A DNA stretch of 64,000 bases, taken from Streptomyces sp. NBC_01304 (lineage in GTDB: Bacteria; Actinomycetota; Actinomycetes; Streptomycetales; Streptomycetaceae). Below, piece by piece: positions 1 through 8,464 of this stretch. Under the pieces are notes generated by a model. That model was not told the origin of the DNA. It saw only the letters and a list, made by a program, of their open reading frames with translations, and made no database searches. Position 1 is the stretch's first letter, and each line of letters opens with the position of its first letter. The translations under genes were made by a program, and so were the position numbers. The DNA is taken from positions 4,278,001 to 4,342,000 of the forward strand of contig NZ_CP109055.1 of the NCBI RefSeq assembly GCF_035975855.1. The letters run 5' to 3'.

Positions 1-1
1 C

Positions 2-1531
2 CGCCAGTACTACAGCTCCGAGTTCACCGCCCAGAGCCTGTACAACCGCACGCTCACGACATACAAGGTCGACCCCGGGACCGGCCGCATGACCCTGGTC
101 GGCGACCTCGCCACCGACACCGGGAAGTCCTCGGACAACGGCAAGACCTGGACGTACACGCTCAAGGACAACATCCGTTTCGAGGACAGCTCCCTGATCA
201 CCTCGAAGGACGTACGCCACGGCATCGAGCGGCAGTACGCGGACTTCGCCCTCGAAGGCCCGACCTATCTGCCGCAGTGGCTGTCCGGAGACGACTACCG
301 CGGCAAGGTCCTGCCCAAGGGCCCGTACGGGGGCAAGCACCTGCCGGACAGCGTTCTGGAGACCCCGGACGACAGGACCGTCGTGTTCCACTTCGACCGG
401 CCGCGCGCCGAGGTGCCGTACCTGATGGCGCTGCCCACTTCGTCCCCGGTGCCACAGGACAAGGACTCCAAGGCGGCGTACGACACGAAGCCGGTGGCCT
501 CGGGACCGTACAAGATCGAAAGCTACACGCCGGGCAAGAGCCTGTCCCTGGTGCGGAACAGCCAGTGGGACCCGGACACCGACGCCGTACGCCACAACCA
601 CGTCGACGGGTTCGAGGTGTCCCTCGGTCTGTCCCAGGACGAGGCGACCGTGCGCCTGCGGGCGGGCACCGGCGAGAACGCGACCGCCATGTCCTGGACC
701 AATGTCATCACCCCCGCCGGGGCCGCGGCCGTCCAGGGCGACCCGAAGCTCAAGAAGCGCTCGCTCACCGCACCACAGCCCTTCGTCCGCTCCGCCACCA
801 TCAACACCAAGCGCATCAAGGACAAGAAGGTCCGCGAGGCCATCGCCCGTGCCTTCCCGTCCGGGACCTATCTGCAGGCGTACGGCGGCAAGAGCGCGGG
901 CGAGGTCACCGGGTCGCTGTACGGGCCGCCGCTCGAAGGCTCGGCCGATTTCGACCCCTTCGACAAGGTCGGGAAGCCCGACGGCGATCCCGCCAAGGCC
1001 AAGCAGCTCCTCGAGGAGGCCGACGCCACGGGAAAGAAGATCGTCTACGCCTACCGCCGCGACGGCCGGGACGACCGGGCCGCCGAGACGGTGAGCCAAG
1101 CACTGGAGCGGGCCGGATTCAAGGTGGAGCTCAAGCCGCTGGAAGTCACCGAGTTCTACTCGGAGATCAACAATCCGGACAGCACGTTCGATCTGTACCC
1201 GACCTCCTGGTCCGCCGACTGGCCGTCCGCGTCGACCGTGGTGTCACCGCTGTTCGACGGCAGTTACGCCGACAAGGACATGACCAATTACGCGAAGCTC
1301 AAGGACCGCGAAGTCGACTCGCGCATCGACCAGGCCGAGCGGATCGCCGACCCGGACGAGTCCACGAAGACGTGGGCCGAGCTGGGCCGGGACATCCTCA
1401 CCGAGCACATCCCGCAGGTCCCGATCTTCACCTCACGGATCCTCACGGTGTGGGGCCCGCGCCTCGGCGGGGTGAAGTACCAAGGGCTCTACGGGGCTCT
1501 CGACCCCACCGCCGTGTACGTCAAGAAGTAG
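2..1531 (+). CDS. Oligopeptide ABC transporter substrate-binding protein (family 5), 5' end outside window
   Basis: The reading frame is open from base 2, so the N-terminus and lipoprotein signal lie upstream of the window; about 509 residues are visible. It matches the peptide/nickel-binding (SBP_bac_5) fold: a GKTWTYTLKD segment near the start, QWLSG, and a C-terminal lobe with YAYRRDGR and SADWPSASTV. The same segments occur in the same order in the BldKB homologue at 17784-19574 (GKTWTYTLKD, QWLSG, WGQDWASASTV), and both proteins end in a hydrophobic residue plus KK. By family it would be a membrane-anchored extracellular peptide receptor. No permease or ATPase follows it on this strand, so it may use a neighbouring importer or head an operon cut by the window. 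The stop codon sits inside a 20-bp tandem repeat. Confidence 0.9.
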   Translation, partial: RQYYSSEFTAQSLYNRTLTTYKVDPGTGRMTLVGDLATDTGKSSDNGKTWTYTLKDNIRFEDSSLITSKDVRHGIERQYADFALEGPTYLPQWLSGDDYRGKVLPKGPYGGKHLPDSVLETPDDRTVVFHFDRPRAEVPYLMALPTSSPVPQDKDSKAAYDTKPVASGPYKIESYTPGKSLSLVRNSQWDPDTDAVRHNHVDGFEVSLGLSQDEATVRLRAGTGENATAMSWTNVITPAGAAAVQGDPKLKKRSLTAPQPFVRSATINTKRIKDKKVREAIARAFPSGTYLQAYGGKSAGEVTGSLYGPPLEGSADFDPFDKVGKPDGDPAKAKQLLEEADATGKKIVYAYRRDGRDDRAAETVSQALERAGFKVELKPLEVTEFYSEINNPDSTFDLYPTSWSADWPSASTVVSPLFDGSYADKDMTNYAKLKDREVDSRIDQAERIADPDESTKTWAELGRDILTEHIPQVPIFTSRILTVWGPRLGGVKYQGLYGALDPTAVYVKK

Positions 1532-1590
1532 CTGCGCACGTCAAGAAGTAGCCGTATACGTCCGGAAGTAGCCGTGTACGTCAAGAAGTA
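1511..1590. repeat. Four 20-bp tandem repeats over two convergent gene ends
   Basis: Four head-to-tail 20-mers start at 1511, 1531, 1551 and 1571. The first and fourth are identical; the others differ at a few bases. The core is TACGTCAAGAAGTA. Copy 1 encodes the last residues (VYVKK) of the binding protein, and the first base of copy 2 completes its TAG stop. Copy 4 contains the TGA stop of the convergent oxidoreductase at 1581. The array looks like an expansion of the 3' coding end. Confidence 0.95.
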
Positions 1591-2555
1591 GGCGCCGGAC
1601 CGGCCGGGTGGACACGCACCCCGCTCACCTCCCCGCCGGGACGGGTTGCCTCGCGCACCGCCGGGGCGATCTCCTCCGCCCAGCGGGCGAGCGCCGACTC
1701 GTCCGGGGCCGCGCCGCCCGGCGCGAAGTACACGAAGCCGGACGCGCCGTGCTCCAAGGCCGCGCCGGTCAGCTCCTCGACCCACTGGTCGACCGAGCCG
1801 CCCACCCAGCGGCCGTCGTCGTCGCGGGTACGGGCGAGCGGGGTGGGGGTGATGGCGCCGGGCAGGTTGTAGACGGTGGCGATGTCCCCGGGGTCGCGGC
1901 CCGCCGCCACCGCCGCCTCGTCGATCACCGGACGCGAGGTGCGATACCGCTCACTGAGCCAGTCCGCGGCATGCCCGGGGAACCAGCCGTCGGCCAACCG
2001 CCCGGTGACGGCCAGGGACTTCGGCCCGACCGAACCGGTCCACACGGGCGCGGCCGGAACCGGGGCAGGCTGCAGGCCCTCGACCCGGTGGAACTCCCCG
2101 TCGAAGGTGACCGGTTCGCCCCCGTCGGACAGGGCCCTGACCAGCGTGATCGCCTCCTCGAAGGCACGCACAGCGGCCCCGGGCCCGAGCCGCTCCACGC
2201 CCAGCCGGACGATCTCGTCCCACAGCCCGCCGACCCCGAGCCCGAGCACCACCCGGCCGCCGGAGAGCGCGGAGAGCGAGGTGATCGTGCGGGCCAGCAT
2301 GGGCGCGGGACGGCTCGGCAGGTTGGTGACGCAGTCGATGACCGTGATCCGGCCGGTCCGGCCGAGGACGACCCCGAGCACTGCGTACGCGTCCAACCGG
2401 TCGCCGAAGTAGGGGTGGTCGGAGACCGTGAACAGGTCGAGCCCGGCACGGTCCGCCTGCTCGGCGCGCTTCAGCACCTCCTCGGCGGAACCGACGGCGG
2501 TGCTGCCGTGGGCACCGAACAGAGGGCCGCGTGGGGAAGTGGACAGCTGTTTCAT
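1581..2555 (-). CDS. LLM-class F420-dependent oxidoreductase
   Basis: A 324-residue luciferase-like monooxygenase-fold protein (TIM barrel). Family features are SDHPYFGDRLDAYAVLG near residue 45, the LGLGVGG strand/loop near 105, and VWTGSVGPKSLAVTGRLADGW in the second half. Such actinobacterial enzymes usually use F420H2 or FMNH2 to reduce or oxygenate small organic substrates; the substrate here is unknown. A TTG at 2570 extends the frame, but a good ribosome-binding site (GGAAGG) lies inside that extension 7 nt before ATG 2555, so 2555 is chosen. It is transcribed divergently from the MarR gene at 2610 across a 54-bp gap holding a perfect inverted repeat, which suggests control by that MarR protein. 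Its last codons and stop lie in the 20-bp tandem repeat. Confidence 0.85.
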   Translation of the reverse strand: MKQLSTSPRGPLFGAHGSTAVGSAEEVLKRAEQADRAGLDLFTVSDHPYFGDRLDAYAVLGVVLGRTGRITVIDCVTNLPSRPAPMLARTITSLSALSGGRVVLGLGVGGLWDEIVRLGVERLGPGAAVRAFEEAITLVRALSDGGEPVTFDGEFHRVEGLQPAPVPAAPVWTGSVGPKSLAVTGRLADGWFPGHAADWLSERYRTSRPVIDEAAVAAGRDPGDIATVYNLPGAITPTPLARTRDDDGRWVGGSVDQWVEELTGAALEHGASGFVYFAPGGAAPDESALARWAEEIAPAVREATRPGGEVSGVRVHPAGPAPTS

Positions 2556-2573
2556 CGGCTTGCCTTCCAATAG

Positions 2574-2586
2574 TTCGTGCTACGAA
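2574..2586. promoter_or_regulatory. Probable MarR operator TTCGT-GCT-ACGAA
   Basis: A perfect 5-bp inverted repeat with a 3-bp spacer lies between the divergent oxidoreductase and MarR starts. The same TTCGTnnnACGAA motif occurs twice more upstream of the FAD oxidoreductase at 4209. Three copies confined to the promoters of this neighbourhood make it a strong candidate operator for the MarR protein encoded at 2610. Confidence 0.75.
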
Positions 2587-2609
2587 TCATGTGGCGGTAA
2601 CCTGACCCC

Positions 2610-3065
2610 ATGGCCAAGTCCGATGAGGGGCAGATGGGAGTCGTCGCCGCACTGGTGCGCTCCGCGTTTCTGGTGAACGCCGTGTACGCCGAGTCGAGCA
2701 GGGCGTACGGAATCACCTCCCAGCAGGGCCAGTTGATGTGCGTCCTGATGGCCCGGCCGCTCGGGATGAGCGAGCTCGGCGCCACCCTCGGCCTCGCCAA
2801 GTCGAGCCTCACCGGCCTGGTCGACCGGACCGCCCGGCACGGCCTGGTGCACCGCGAGCCGGACCCCGCGGACGGGCGGGCGATCCGGGTGGCGCTCACC
2901 GAGAAGGGTGCCGCGCTCGTGGACGAGTTCTACACCGAGACCTGCCGGCGCATCGAACTGCTCCCCGAGGGCCTGAGCAAGGCCGAGCGCGCGACGCTCG
3001 CCTCGCTCCTGGCCCGGGTGGTGCAGGACAACAAGGTGCCCGAGGTCTTCTCCGAGACCTCGTGA
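2610..3065 (+). CDS. MarR-family transcriptional regulator
   Basis: A 151-residue protein with a central winged helix-turn-helix (about residues 50-100): MSELGATLGLAKSSLTGLVDR is the recognition region, followed by the wing DPADGRAIRVALTEKG. MarR proteins bind short palindromes as dimers and usually release DNA on binding phenolic or oxidant ligands. Two cysteines (residues 44 and 112) could allow thiol sensing, but this is speculative. No clear Shine-Dalgarno precedes ATG 2610, so translation may be leaderless or weakly initiated. The operator at 2574 lies between this gene and the divergent oxidoreductase, so autoregulation is likely. Two matching sites near 4250 suggest it also controls the FAD oxidoreductase gene. 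Confidence 0.92.
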   Translation: MAKSDEGQMGVVAALVRSAFLVNAVYAESSRAYGITSQQGQLMCVLMARPLGMSELGATLGLAKSSLTGLVDRTARHGLVHREPDPADGRAIRVALTEKGAALVDEFYTETCRRIELLPEGLSKAERATLASLLARVVQDNKVPEVFSETS

Positions 3066-3093
3066 CCCAGCCCCTCAAGCCGTACCGAGCAGC

Positions 3094-4209
3094 TCACGCC
3101 GTACCGAACAGCTCGGCGAACCGCCCCGTGAACAGGTCCGCCCCCTTGTACTCGGCGACCATCCGCGCGGGCAGCACGTTCGGCCCTTCCGGCGAAGGGA
3201 ACTGCCCGACCCCGCCGGTCGGACCGAGCGGCAGCAGCACGGCCGGGACGGGCGAGGGCCGGTAGACGGCCTCGGGCCGCTCGCCGCGGACCCGCGCGAG
3301 GATGTTCTTCGCCACGACTTCGGCGTGCTGCATCGCGTACCCGGCCATCTTGGCCTCGGCGAGATCGGTCAGGTCGCCGACCGCGTAGATGTGCTCGTAC
3401 CCCTCGACATTGAGCTCCTCCGTCACCCGGACCTGCCCCTTGGGCGTGCGGACCGCGGCCAACTCCCCTTCCAGGGGCTCCCCGTTGATGCGTACGCCGT
3501 AGCACCGGAACCAGATGTCGGCGGTCAGCGGCCCGCCGGAGGTGGCGACGGTGAACGTCTTCGCCTGCCCAGGACCGGTCGGCGGCTCACCGGTCAGACT
3601 CGTGCCGAGCCGTACCTCGACACCGAGTTCGGCGAGCTGGCGGGTCAGGTCGGCGCGCATCTCGGGCGCGAAGCCGGGGACGAGTTCCTCGGCCGGGTCG
3701 ACCAGCGTGACCTCCTTCTCCGGCCACACCGCCTTGATCTCACCGGCCAGCTCAAGCCCGACCGGACCGGCCCCGACGAGCAACACCCGCCCTGCCTCGC
3801 CGAGTTCGGCATGCGTGGCCCGCAGCCGTTCGAGGGCGACCTCGGCGGTGTCGGTGTCCGGCTTGGCGGGGAAGGGGTAGCCGGAGCCGGTGGCCAGGAC
3901 CAGGTAGTCGGCGTCGACGCGCTCCCCCGAGCCCAGCGTCACACCCGCGGCGTCCACCGAGGCGGCGCGGTCCCGGACGAACCGGCCCCGCTGGAGCAGG
4001 GTGTCGTACGGGAAGAAGATGTTGTCCGCCCAGTCGGGCTTCACCAGCGCCCGCAGCGATCCGGCCGCGTGCACGAAGGCGTCCTTGGGGTCGATGAGGA
4101 CGACGTCCGTGTCCTCGTCCAGCGCCTTCGCGACGGCGGATCCGCCGTAACCCCCGCCTATGACGGCGACGGTGGGCCTTGCGATTCCCTTGCCCATGGC
4201 CTTGCTCAT
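3094..4209 (-). CDS. FAD/NAD(P)-dependent pyridine nucleotide-disulfide oxidoreductase (NDH-2/AIF-like)
   Basis: A 371-residue flavoprotein with the classic double-Rossmann layout: FAD-binding VAVIGGGYGG at residues 14-23, LVLATGSGYPFP near 105, a second dinucleotide motif VLLVGAGPVGLELAGEI at 142-158, and the FAD-contacting YAVGDL at 275-280. No CxxxxC redox pair is visible in the FAD domain, so it resembles AIF/FSP1-like or type II NADH dehydrogenase-like quinone reductases rather than thioredoxin reductases. The start ATG at 4209 has GGGAG about 9 nt upstream; ATG 4197 is an alternative. It faces the MarR gene tail-to-tail. Its promoter holds two TTCGTnnnACGAA-type sites 22 bp apart, predicting repression by the MarR at 2610. 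Confidence 0.88.
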   Translation of the reverse strand: MSKAMGKGIARPTVAVIGGGYGGSAVAKALDEDTDVVLIDPKDAFVHAAGSLRALVKPDWADNIFFPYDTLLQRGRFVRDRAASVDAAGVTLGSGERVDADYLVLATGSGYPFPAKPDTDTAEVALERLRATHAELGEAGRVLLVGAGPVGLELAGEIKAVWPEKEVTLVDPAEELVPGFAPEMRADLTRQLAELGVEVRLGTSLTGEPPTGPGQAKTFTVATSGGPLTADIWFRCYGVRINGEPLEGELAAVRTPKGQVRVTEELNVEGYEHIYAVGDLTDLAEAKMAGYAMQHAEVVAKNILARVRGERPEAVYRPSPVPAVLLPLGPTGGVGQFPSPEGPNVLPARMVAEYKGADLFTGRFAELFGTA

Positions 4210-4237
4210 GACGTGTCACTCCCGGCAATCAGCAGCA

Positions 4238-4280
4238 GTAGTTCGTAGTACGAAGTTAATTGATTCGCACTACGAACTAC
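4238..4280. promoter_or_regulatory. Double MarR operator in a 43-bp dyad
   Basis: Two sites, TTCGTAGTACGAA (4242-4254, perfect) and TTCGCACTACGAA (4264-4276, one mismatch), lie 22 bp apart centre to centre, about two helical turns. Together with the flanking GTAG/CTAC they form a larger dyad: 17-bp arms at 4238-4254 and 4264-4280 with one mismatch and a 9-bp AT-rich spacer. It lies 29 bp upstream of the FAD oxidoreductase start, where a dimer pair would block transcription. Confidence 0.78.
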
Positions 4281-4303
4281 AACCGCTGCCGGTGAACCAG
4301 CCC

Positions 4304-5416
4304 TCAGTCTTTGGGCCTAGGCCCAGAGTCGGGCTCCTGCGTCGGCTCCGTCGGAACCACCTGCTTCTCCTCCGCGAAATGGCACGCCGACTCATGCGCC
4401 GCAGGCCCGCCCTCGAGCCGGAACACCGCAGGCACCGCCAGCTCCGGCACCTCCAACTGGCACCGCTCCTGCGCCTTCCAGCAGCGCGTACGGAAGCGGC
4501 AGCCCGAGGGCGGGTTGGCGGGCGAGGGCACATCGCCGAAGAGGATGATCCGCTCCCGGTGCTCCCGCGCCGCGGGGTCCGGCACCGGGACGGCGGAGAG
4601 CAGCGCCTGCGTGTACGGATGCGTCGGGTGCTCATAGATCTCGACGTCCGTGCCGATCTCGGCGAGCCGGCCGAGGTACATCACGCCGACCCGGTCGGAG
4701 ATGTGCCGCACGATCGACAGATCGTGGGCGATGAAGACGTACGACAGGTTGAACTCGTTCTGCAGCTGCTCAAGGAGGTTGATGACCTGCGCCTGCACCG
4801 ACACGTCGAGCGCCGACACCGGTTCGTCGGCCACGATGATCTCGGGCCGCAGCGCCAACCCCCGGGCGATGCCGATGCGTTGGCGCTGGCCGCCGGAGAA
4901 CTGATGGGGGTACCGGTTGATGTACTCGGGGTTGAGCCCGACGACGTCGAGCAGCTCCTGCACCTTCTGCCGGCGCGAGCCCTTCGGGGCGACCTCGGGG
5001 TGGATCTCGTACGGCTCCCCGATGATGTCGCCGACCGTCATGCGCGGGTTGAGCGACGTGTAGGGGTCCTGGAACACCATCTGGATGTTGCGGCGTACGG
5101 CCTTCAGGGCGCGCCCCGACAGGTTGCTGATGTCCTCGCCCTTGTAGCGGATCTCGCCCGCCGTCGGCCGCTCCAGGTTCACCAGCATCTTGGCGACGGT
5201 CGACTTGCCGCAGCCGGACTCGCCCACGATGCCGAGGGTTTCGCCCTGGTGCAGCGCGAAGTCGATGCCGTCGACGGCCTTGACCGCGCCGACCTGCTTC
5301 TTGAAGAGGATGCCGCGCGTCAGCGGATAGTGCTTGACCAGACCGCGCACTTCGAGGATCGGCTCCCCGGAGCGAACCGGCGCCGCGTCCTGGGCCTCCT
5401 TGGTGAGCTCAGGCAT
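4304..5416 (-). CDS. Oligopeptide ABC importer ATP-binding subunit (OppF/DppF type)
   Basis: A 370-residue ATPase: Walker [10 protein letters not shown] at residues 65-73, Q-loop [10 protein letters not shown], signature FSGGQRQR at 173-180, Walker B IIVADEP at 193-199, and the C-terminal oligopeptide-family domain with CRFRTRCW. It should power peptide uptake together with the OppD partner at 5409. ATG 5416 is chosen: it overlaps the OppD stop in ATGCCTGA, and upstream codons of the open frame duplicate OppD sequence in another frame. It is the last gene of an SBP-B-C-D-F operon. By synteny this is the operon that lies beside bldK in S. coelicolor (SCO5117-SCO5121), from memory. Confidence 0.95.
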   Translation of the reverse strand: MPELTKEAQDAAPVRSGEPILEVRGLVKHYPLTRGILFKKQVGAVKAVDGIDFALHQGETLGIVGESGCGKSTVAKMLVNLERPTAGEIRYKGEDISNLSGRALKAVRRNIQMVFQDPYTSLNPRMTVGDIIGEPYEIHPEVAPKGSRRQKVQELLDVVGLNPEYINRYPHQFSGGQRQRIGIARGLALRPEIIVADEPVSALDVSVQAQVINLLEQLQNEFNLSYVFIAHDLSIVRHISDRVGVMYLGRLAEIGTDVEIYEHPTHPYTQALLSAVPVPDPAAREHRERIILFGDVPSPANPPSGCRFRTRCWKAQERCQLEVPELAVPAVFRLEGGPAAHESACHFAEEKQVVPTEPTQEPDSGPRPKD

Positions 5417-6386
5417 CTCGCAGCGTCTCCTTCCAGAAGTGGCAGGCGCTCTGCCGGTCCTCGCTGACCTTCGCCAGCGGCGGCACATCGGTGCGGCAGA
5501 TGTCCTGGGCCCTGGGGCAGCGCGGGTTGAAGGCGCAGCCCGGCGGGATCGCCATCAGGTTGGGCGGCAGGCCCTTGATCGCGTACAACTCCTGGCCCTT
5601 CTGGTCCAGGCGCGGGATGGAGTCGAGCAGGCCCCGGGTGTAGGGGTGGGCGGGCGCCTTGTAGATCTCGTGCACGGGGGCGTGCTCGACGATGCGGCCC
5701 GCGTACATCACCGCGATCTTGTCGGCGACGTCCGCGACGACGCCCAGGTCGTGGGTGATGAGGATCAGCCCCATGTTGAGCTCGCGCTGCAACTCCGCGA
5801 GCAGGTCCATGACTTGGGCCTGAACGGTGACGTCGAGGGCCGTCGTCGGCTCGTCGGCGATGATCAGCGCGGGCTCCAGTGCCATCGCCATCGCGATCAT
5901 GATGCGCTGGCGCATGCCGCCGCTGAACTGGTGCGGATAGTTGGAGACCCGCTCCTTGGCGGCGGGAATCCTGACCCGGTCCATCAGCTCGACGGCCTTG
6001 GCCTTGGCGTCCTTGCGGGACATCCCCCGGTGCACGGTGAACATCTCGCCGAGCTGTTCGCCGACCGTGAGCACCGGGTTCAGGGAGGACAGCGCGTCCT
6101 GGAAGATCATGGCCATCTCGGCGCCCCGGATCTTGCGCCGCTCCTCCTCCTTGAGCTTGAGGAGGTCCTTGCCCTGGAAGAGGATCTCGCCACCGGCGAT
6201 CTTCCCGGGCGGCATGTCGAGGATGCCCATGATGGCCTGCGCGGTGACCGACTTGCCGGACCCGGACTCACCGAGGACCGCCAGGGTCTCGCCCGCGTCC
6301 ACCGAGTAGGTGACGCCGTTGACGGCCTTGGCGACCCCGTCCCTCGTACGGAATTCCACCTGCAGATCGCGTACGTCGAGCAGCAT
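5409..6386 (-). CDS. Oligopeptide ABC importer ATP-binding subunit (OppD/DppD type)
   Basis: A 325-residue ATPase with Walker A GESGSGKS at residues 39-46, Q-loop [10 protein letters not shown], signature FSGGMRQR at 154-161, Walker B ALIIADEP at 173-180, and the oligopeptide C-terminal domain with [17 protein letters not shown] 6386 is the start, because the longer open frame upstream merely reads through the OppC gene out of frame. It begins 8 nt after the OppC stop (6395) and overlaps the next ATPase start by 8 nt, so the two ATPases are translationally coupled. OppD and OppF normally form the heterodimeric motor. Confidence 0.95.
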   Translation of the reverse strand: MLLDVRDLQVEFRTRDGVAKAVNGVTYSVDAGETLAVLGESGSGKSVTAQAIMGILDMPPGKIAGGEILFQGKDLLKLKEEERRKIRGAEMAMIFQDALSSLNPVLTVGEQLGEMFTVHRGMSRKDAKAKAVELMDRVRIPAAKERVSNYPHQFSGGMRQRIMIAMAMALEPALIIADEPTTALDVTVQAQVMDLLAELQRELNMGLILITHDLGVVADVADKIAVMYAGRIVEHAPVHEIYKAPAHPYTRGLLDSIPRLDQKGQELYAIKGLPPNLMAIPPGCAFNPRCPRAQDICRTDVPPLAKVSEDRQSACHFWKETLRDA

Positions 6387-6394
6387 GCGGCCGG

Positions 6395-7414
6395 TCACCT
6401 CAGCTTGGGGTCGAGGGCGTCGCGCACCGCGTCGCCGAGCATGATGAAGGCGAGCACCGTGATGCTCAGCGCGCCCGCCGGCCAGAGCAGCATGTGCGGG
6501 GCGTTGCGGATCTGCGGGGCGGCGTTCGAGATGTCGATGCCCCAGGAGACGGTCGGCGGCTTCAGGCCCACACCGAGGTACGACAGGGTCGCTTCGAGCG
6601 CGATGTACGTGCCGAGCGCGATGGTCGCCACGACGATCACCGGCGCGATCGCGTTGGGCGCCACGTGCCTGAGCAGCATCCGGCTGTTGCTCGCGCCGAG
6701 CGCCCGCGCCGCCTGGACGTAGTCGTTCTGCTTGGCCGTGATCACCGATCCGCGGGCGATGCGGGAGATCTGCGGCCAGCCGAGCAGAATCATGAAGCCG
6801 ACCACCGGCCAGATCCCGGAGCCGGTGACGACGGACAGGAAGACCAGGCCGCCGAGGATCACCGGGATGCCGAAGAAGATGTCGGCGAGCCGGGAGAGCA
6901 GCGCGTCCCACCAGCCGCCGAAGAACCCGGCGAGCCCGCCGAGCAGCGAGCCGAGCAGGGCGACGCCGAGGGTGGCGCAGATGCCGACCGAGATCGAGGC
7001 GCGCGCCCCGTACACGGTCCGGGTGTAGACGTCACAGCCCTGGGTGTCGAAGCCGAAGGGGTGCCCCGGCTGCGAACCCTGCTGGGACTTGGACAGGTCG
7101 CACTTCAACGGGTCGCCGCTTGCGATCAGTTGGGGCCAGATCGCGATGATGACGAGGAACAGGATCAGCAGCGACGAGACGATGAAGATGGGATTGCGGC
7201 GCAGCTGGTGCCAGGCGTCGGTCCACAGGCTGCGCGGCTTGTTCGCGGCACCGGTCCCGTCGGGAGCACCGACCCCGCCCGGCCCACCGGGGGCCTTCTC
7301 CAAACTCTCGCCCTCTTCCAACGCGAGGTCCATGGCACCGCCCTGGCCGGTCGGGGCGATCGCCTCGCTCTTGCCCGCCTTCAGCGGGTCGTACGGCAGC
7401 TCGGGCTCAGGCAT
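6395..7414 (-). CDS. Oligopeptide ABC importer permease (OppC/DppC type)
   Basis: A 339-residue inner-membrane permease. The N-terminal 70 residues are hydrophilic (MPEPELPYDP...), followed by a first membrane helix (IFIVSSLLILFLVIIAI), a periplasmic loop, and about five further helices. The cytoplasmic EAA loop is recognisable (DYVQAARALGASNSRMLLRH), which docks onto the ATPase. ATG 7414 is chosen because it overlaps the OppB stop in ATGCCTGA, the same 8-nt junction used between OppD and OppF. The preceding part of the open frame is out-of-frame OppB sequence. Confidence 0.95.
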   Translation of the reverse strand: MPEPELPYDPLKAGKSEAIAPTGQGGAMDLALEEGESLEKAPGGPGGVGAPDGTGAANKPRSLWTDAWHQLRRNPIFIVSSLLILFLVIIAIWPQLIASGDPLKCDLSKSQQGSQPGHPFGFDTQGCDVYTRTVYGARASISVGICATLGVALLGSLLGGLAGFFGGWWDALLSRLADIFFGIPVILGGLVFLSVVTGSGIWPVVGFMILLGWPQISRIARGSVITAKQNDYVQAARALGASNSRMLLRHVAPNAIAPVIVVATIALGTYIALEATLSYLGVGLKPPTVSWGIDISNAAPQIRNAPHMLLWPAGALSITVLAFIMLGDAVRDALDPKLR

Positions 7415-8330
7415 AACGGATCCTCGGGTCCAGGACCGCGTACAGCAGGTCGACGAGCAGGTTGGCAAGCAGGAAGACGATCACCAGGATGGTCACGAAG
7501 CCGACGACCGTGGGGGCGTTGTTGCGCAGGATGCCCTGGTAGAGCTGGTAGCCGACGCCGTGGATGTTGAAGATCCGCTCCGTCACGATCGCGCCGCCCA
7601 TCAGGGCGCCGATGTCGGTGCCGATGAAGGTGACGACCGGGATCAGTGAGTTGCGCAGGAGGTGGCGGGTGATGACCCGGCGCTTCGGCAGGCCCTTGGC
7701 GATGGCCGTACGGACGTAGTCGGCGCGGGCGTTCTCCGCGATCGAGGTCCGGGTCAGCCTGGTGACGTACGCCAATGACACCAGCGCGAGCACGACGCCG
7801 GGCAGGATCAGTTCGTTGAACGGCGCGTCCGAGGAGACCGACGGCCGGACGATCCCCCACTTCACGCCGAACAGGAACTGCAGCAGATAGCCGCTGACGA
7901 ACGTCGGGATGGAGACCACGACGAGGGTGAGCAGCAGCACCGAGGTGTCGATGGTCCGGCCCCGCTTGAGGCCGCTGATCACGCCGAGCGTGATGCCGAC
8001 GACCATCTCGATGACGATGGCGACCAGGGTGAGCCGCAGCGTCACCGGGAAGGCCGTGCTCATCAGCTCGGTGACCTTCTGGCCGTTGAAGGCGGTGCCG
8101 AAGTCGCCCTGGAAGATGTTGCCCATGTAGTGCAGGTACTGCTTCCACAGGGGCTGATCGAGATACAGCTCCTTGCGGATGAGCGCGGCGGTGGCCGGGT
8201 CGGGTGCCTTGTCGCCGAAGAGGGCCGCTACCGGGTCCCCGAGCGCGTACACCATGAAGAAGATCAGGAACGTACTGCCGATGAACACAGGGATCATCTG
8301 AAGCAGCCGCCGGATCACATAGCGTCCCAT
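7407..8330 (-). CDS. Oligopeptide ABC importer permease (OppB/DppB type)
   Basis: A 307-residue permease that starts with the typical N-terminal helix (MGRYVIRRLLQMIPVFIGS), followed by a periplasmic domain and five more helices. The EAA motif ADYVRTAIAKGLPKRRVITRH and the C-terminal DPRIRYA are characteristic of the OppB family. GGGAAG lies 6 nt upstream of ATG 8330. The gene follows the binding protein after 134 bp, a gap containing short CTGAGCG/CTCAGCG repeats that may form weak stem-loops. Confidence 0.95.
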   Translation of the reverse strand: MGRYVIRRLLQMIPVFIGSTFLIFFMVYALGDPVAALFGDKAPDPATAALIRKELYLDQPLWKQYLHYMGNIFQGDFGTAFNGQKVTELMSTAFPVTLRLTLVAIVIEMVVGITLGVISGLKRGRTIDTSVLLLTLVVVSIPTFVSGYLLQFLFGVKWGIVRPSVSSDAPFNELILPGVVLALVSLAYVTRLTRTSIAENARADYVRTAIAKGLPKRRVITRHLLRNSLIPVVTFIGTDIGALMGGAIVTERIFNIHGVGYQLYQGILRNNAPTVVGFVTILVIVFLLANLLVDLLYAVLDPRIRYA

Positions 8331-8464
8331 TAGCTTCCCATGTCAGTCAGGCTCCGGGGGGTGAGAGGAAGAGGGCCGCCCGCGAGGACGTACGTCGCCG
8401 CGAACGGCCCTTCCGATCGCTTCCTGATCGCTTTCTGAGCGCTCTCTCAGCGCTTCCTGAGCGG

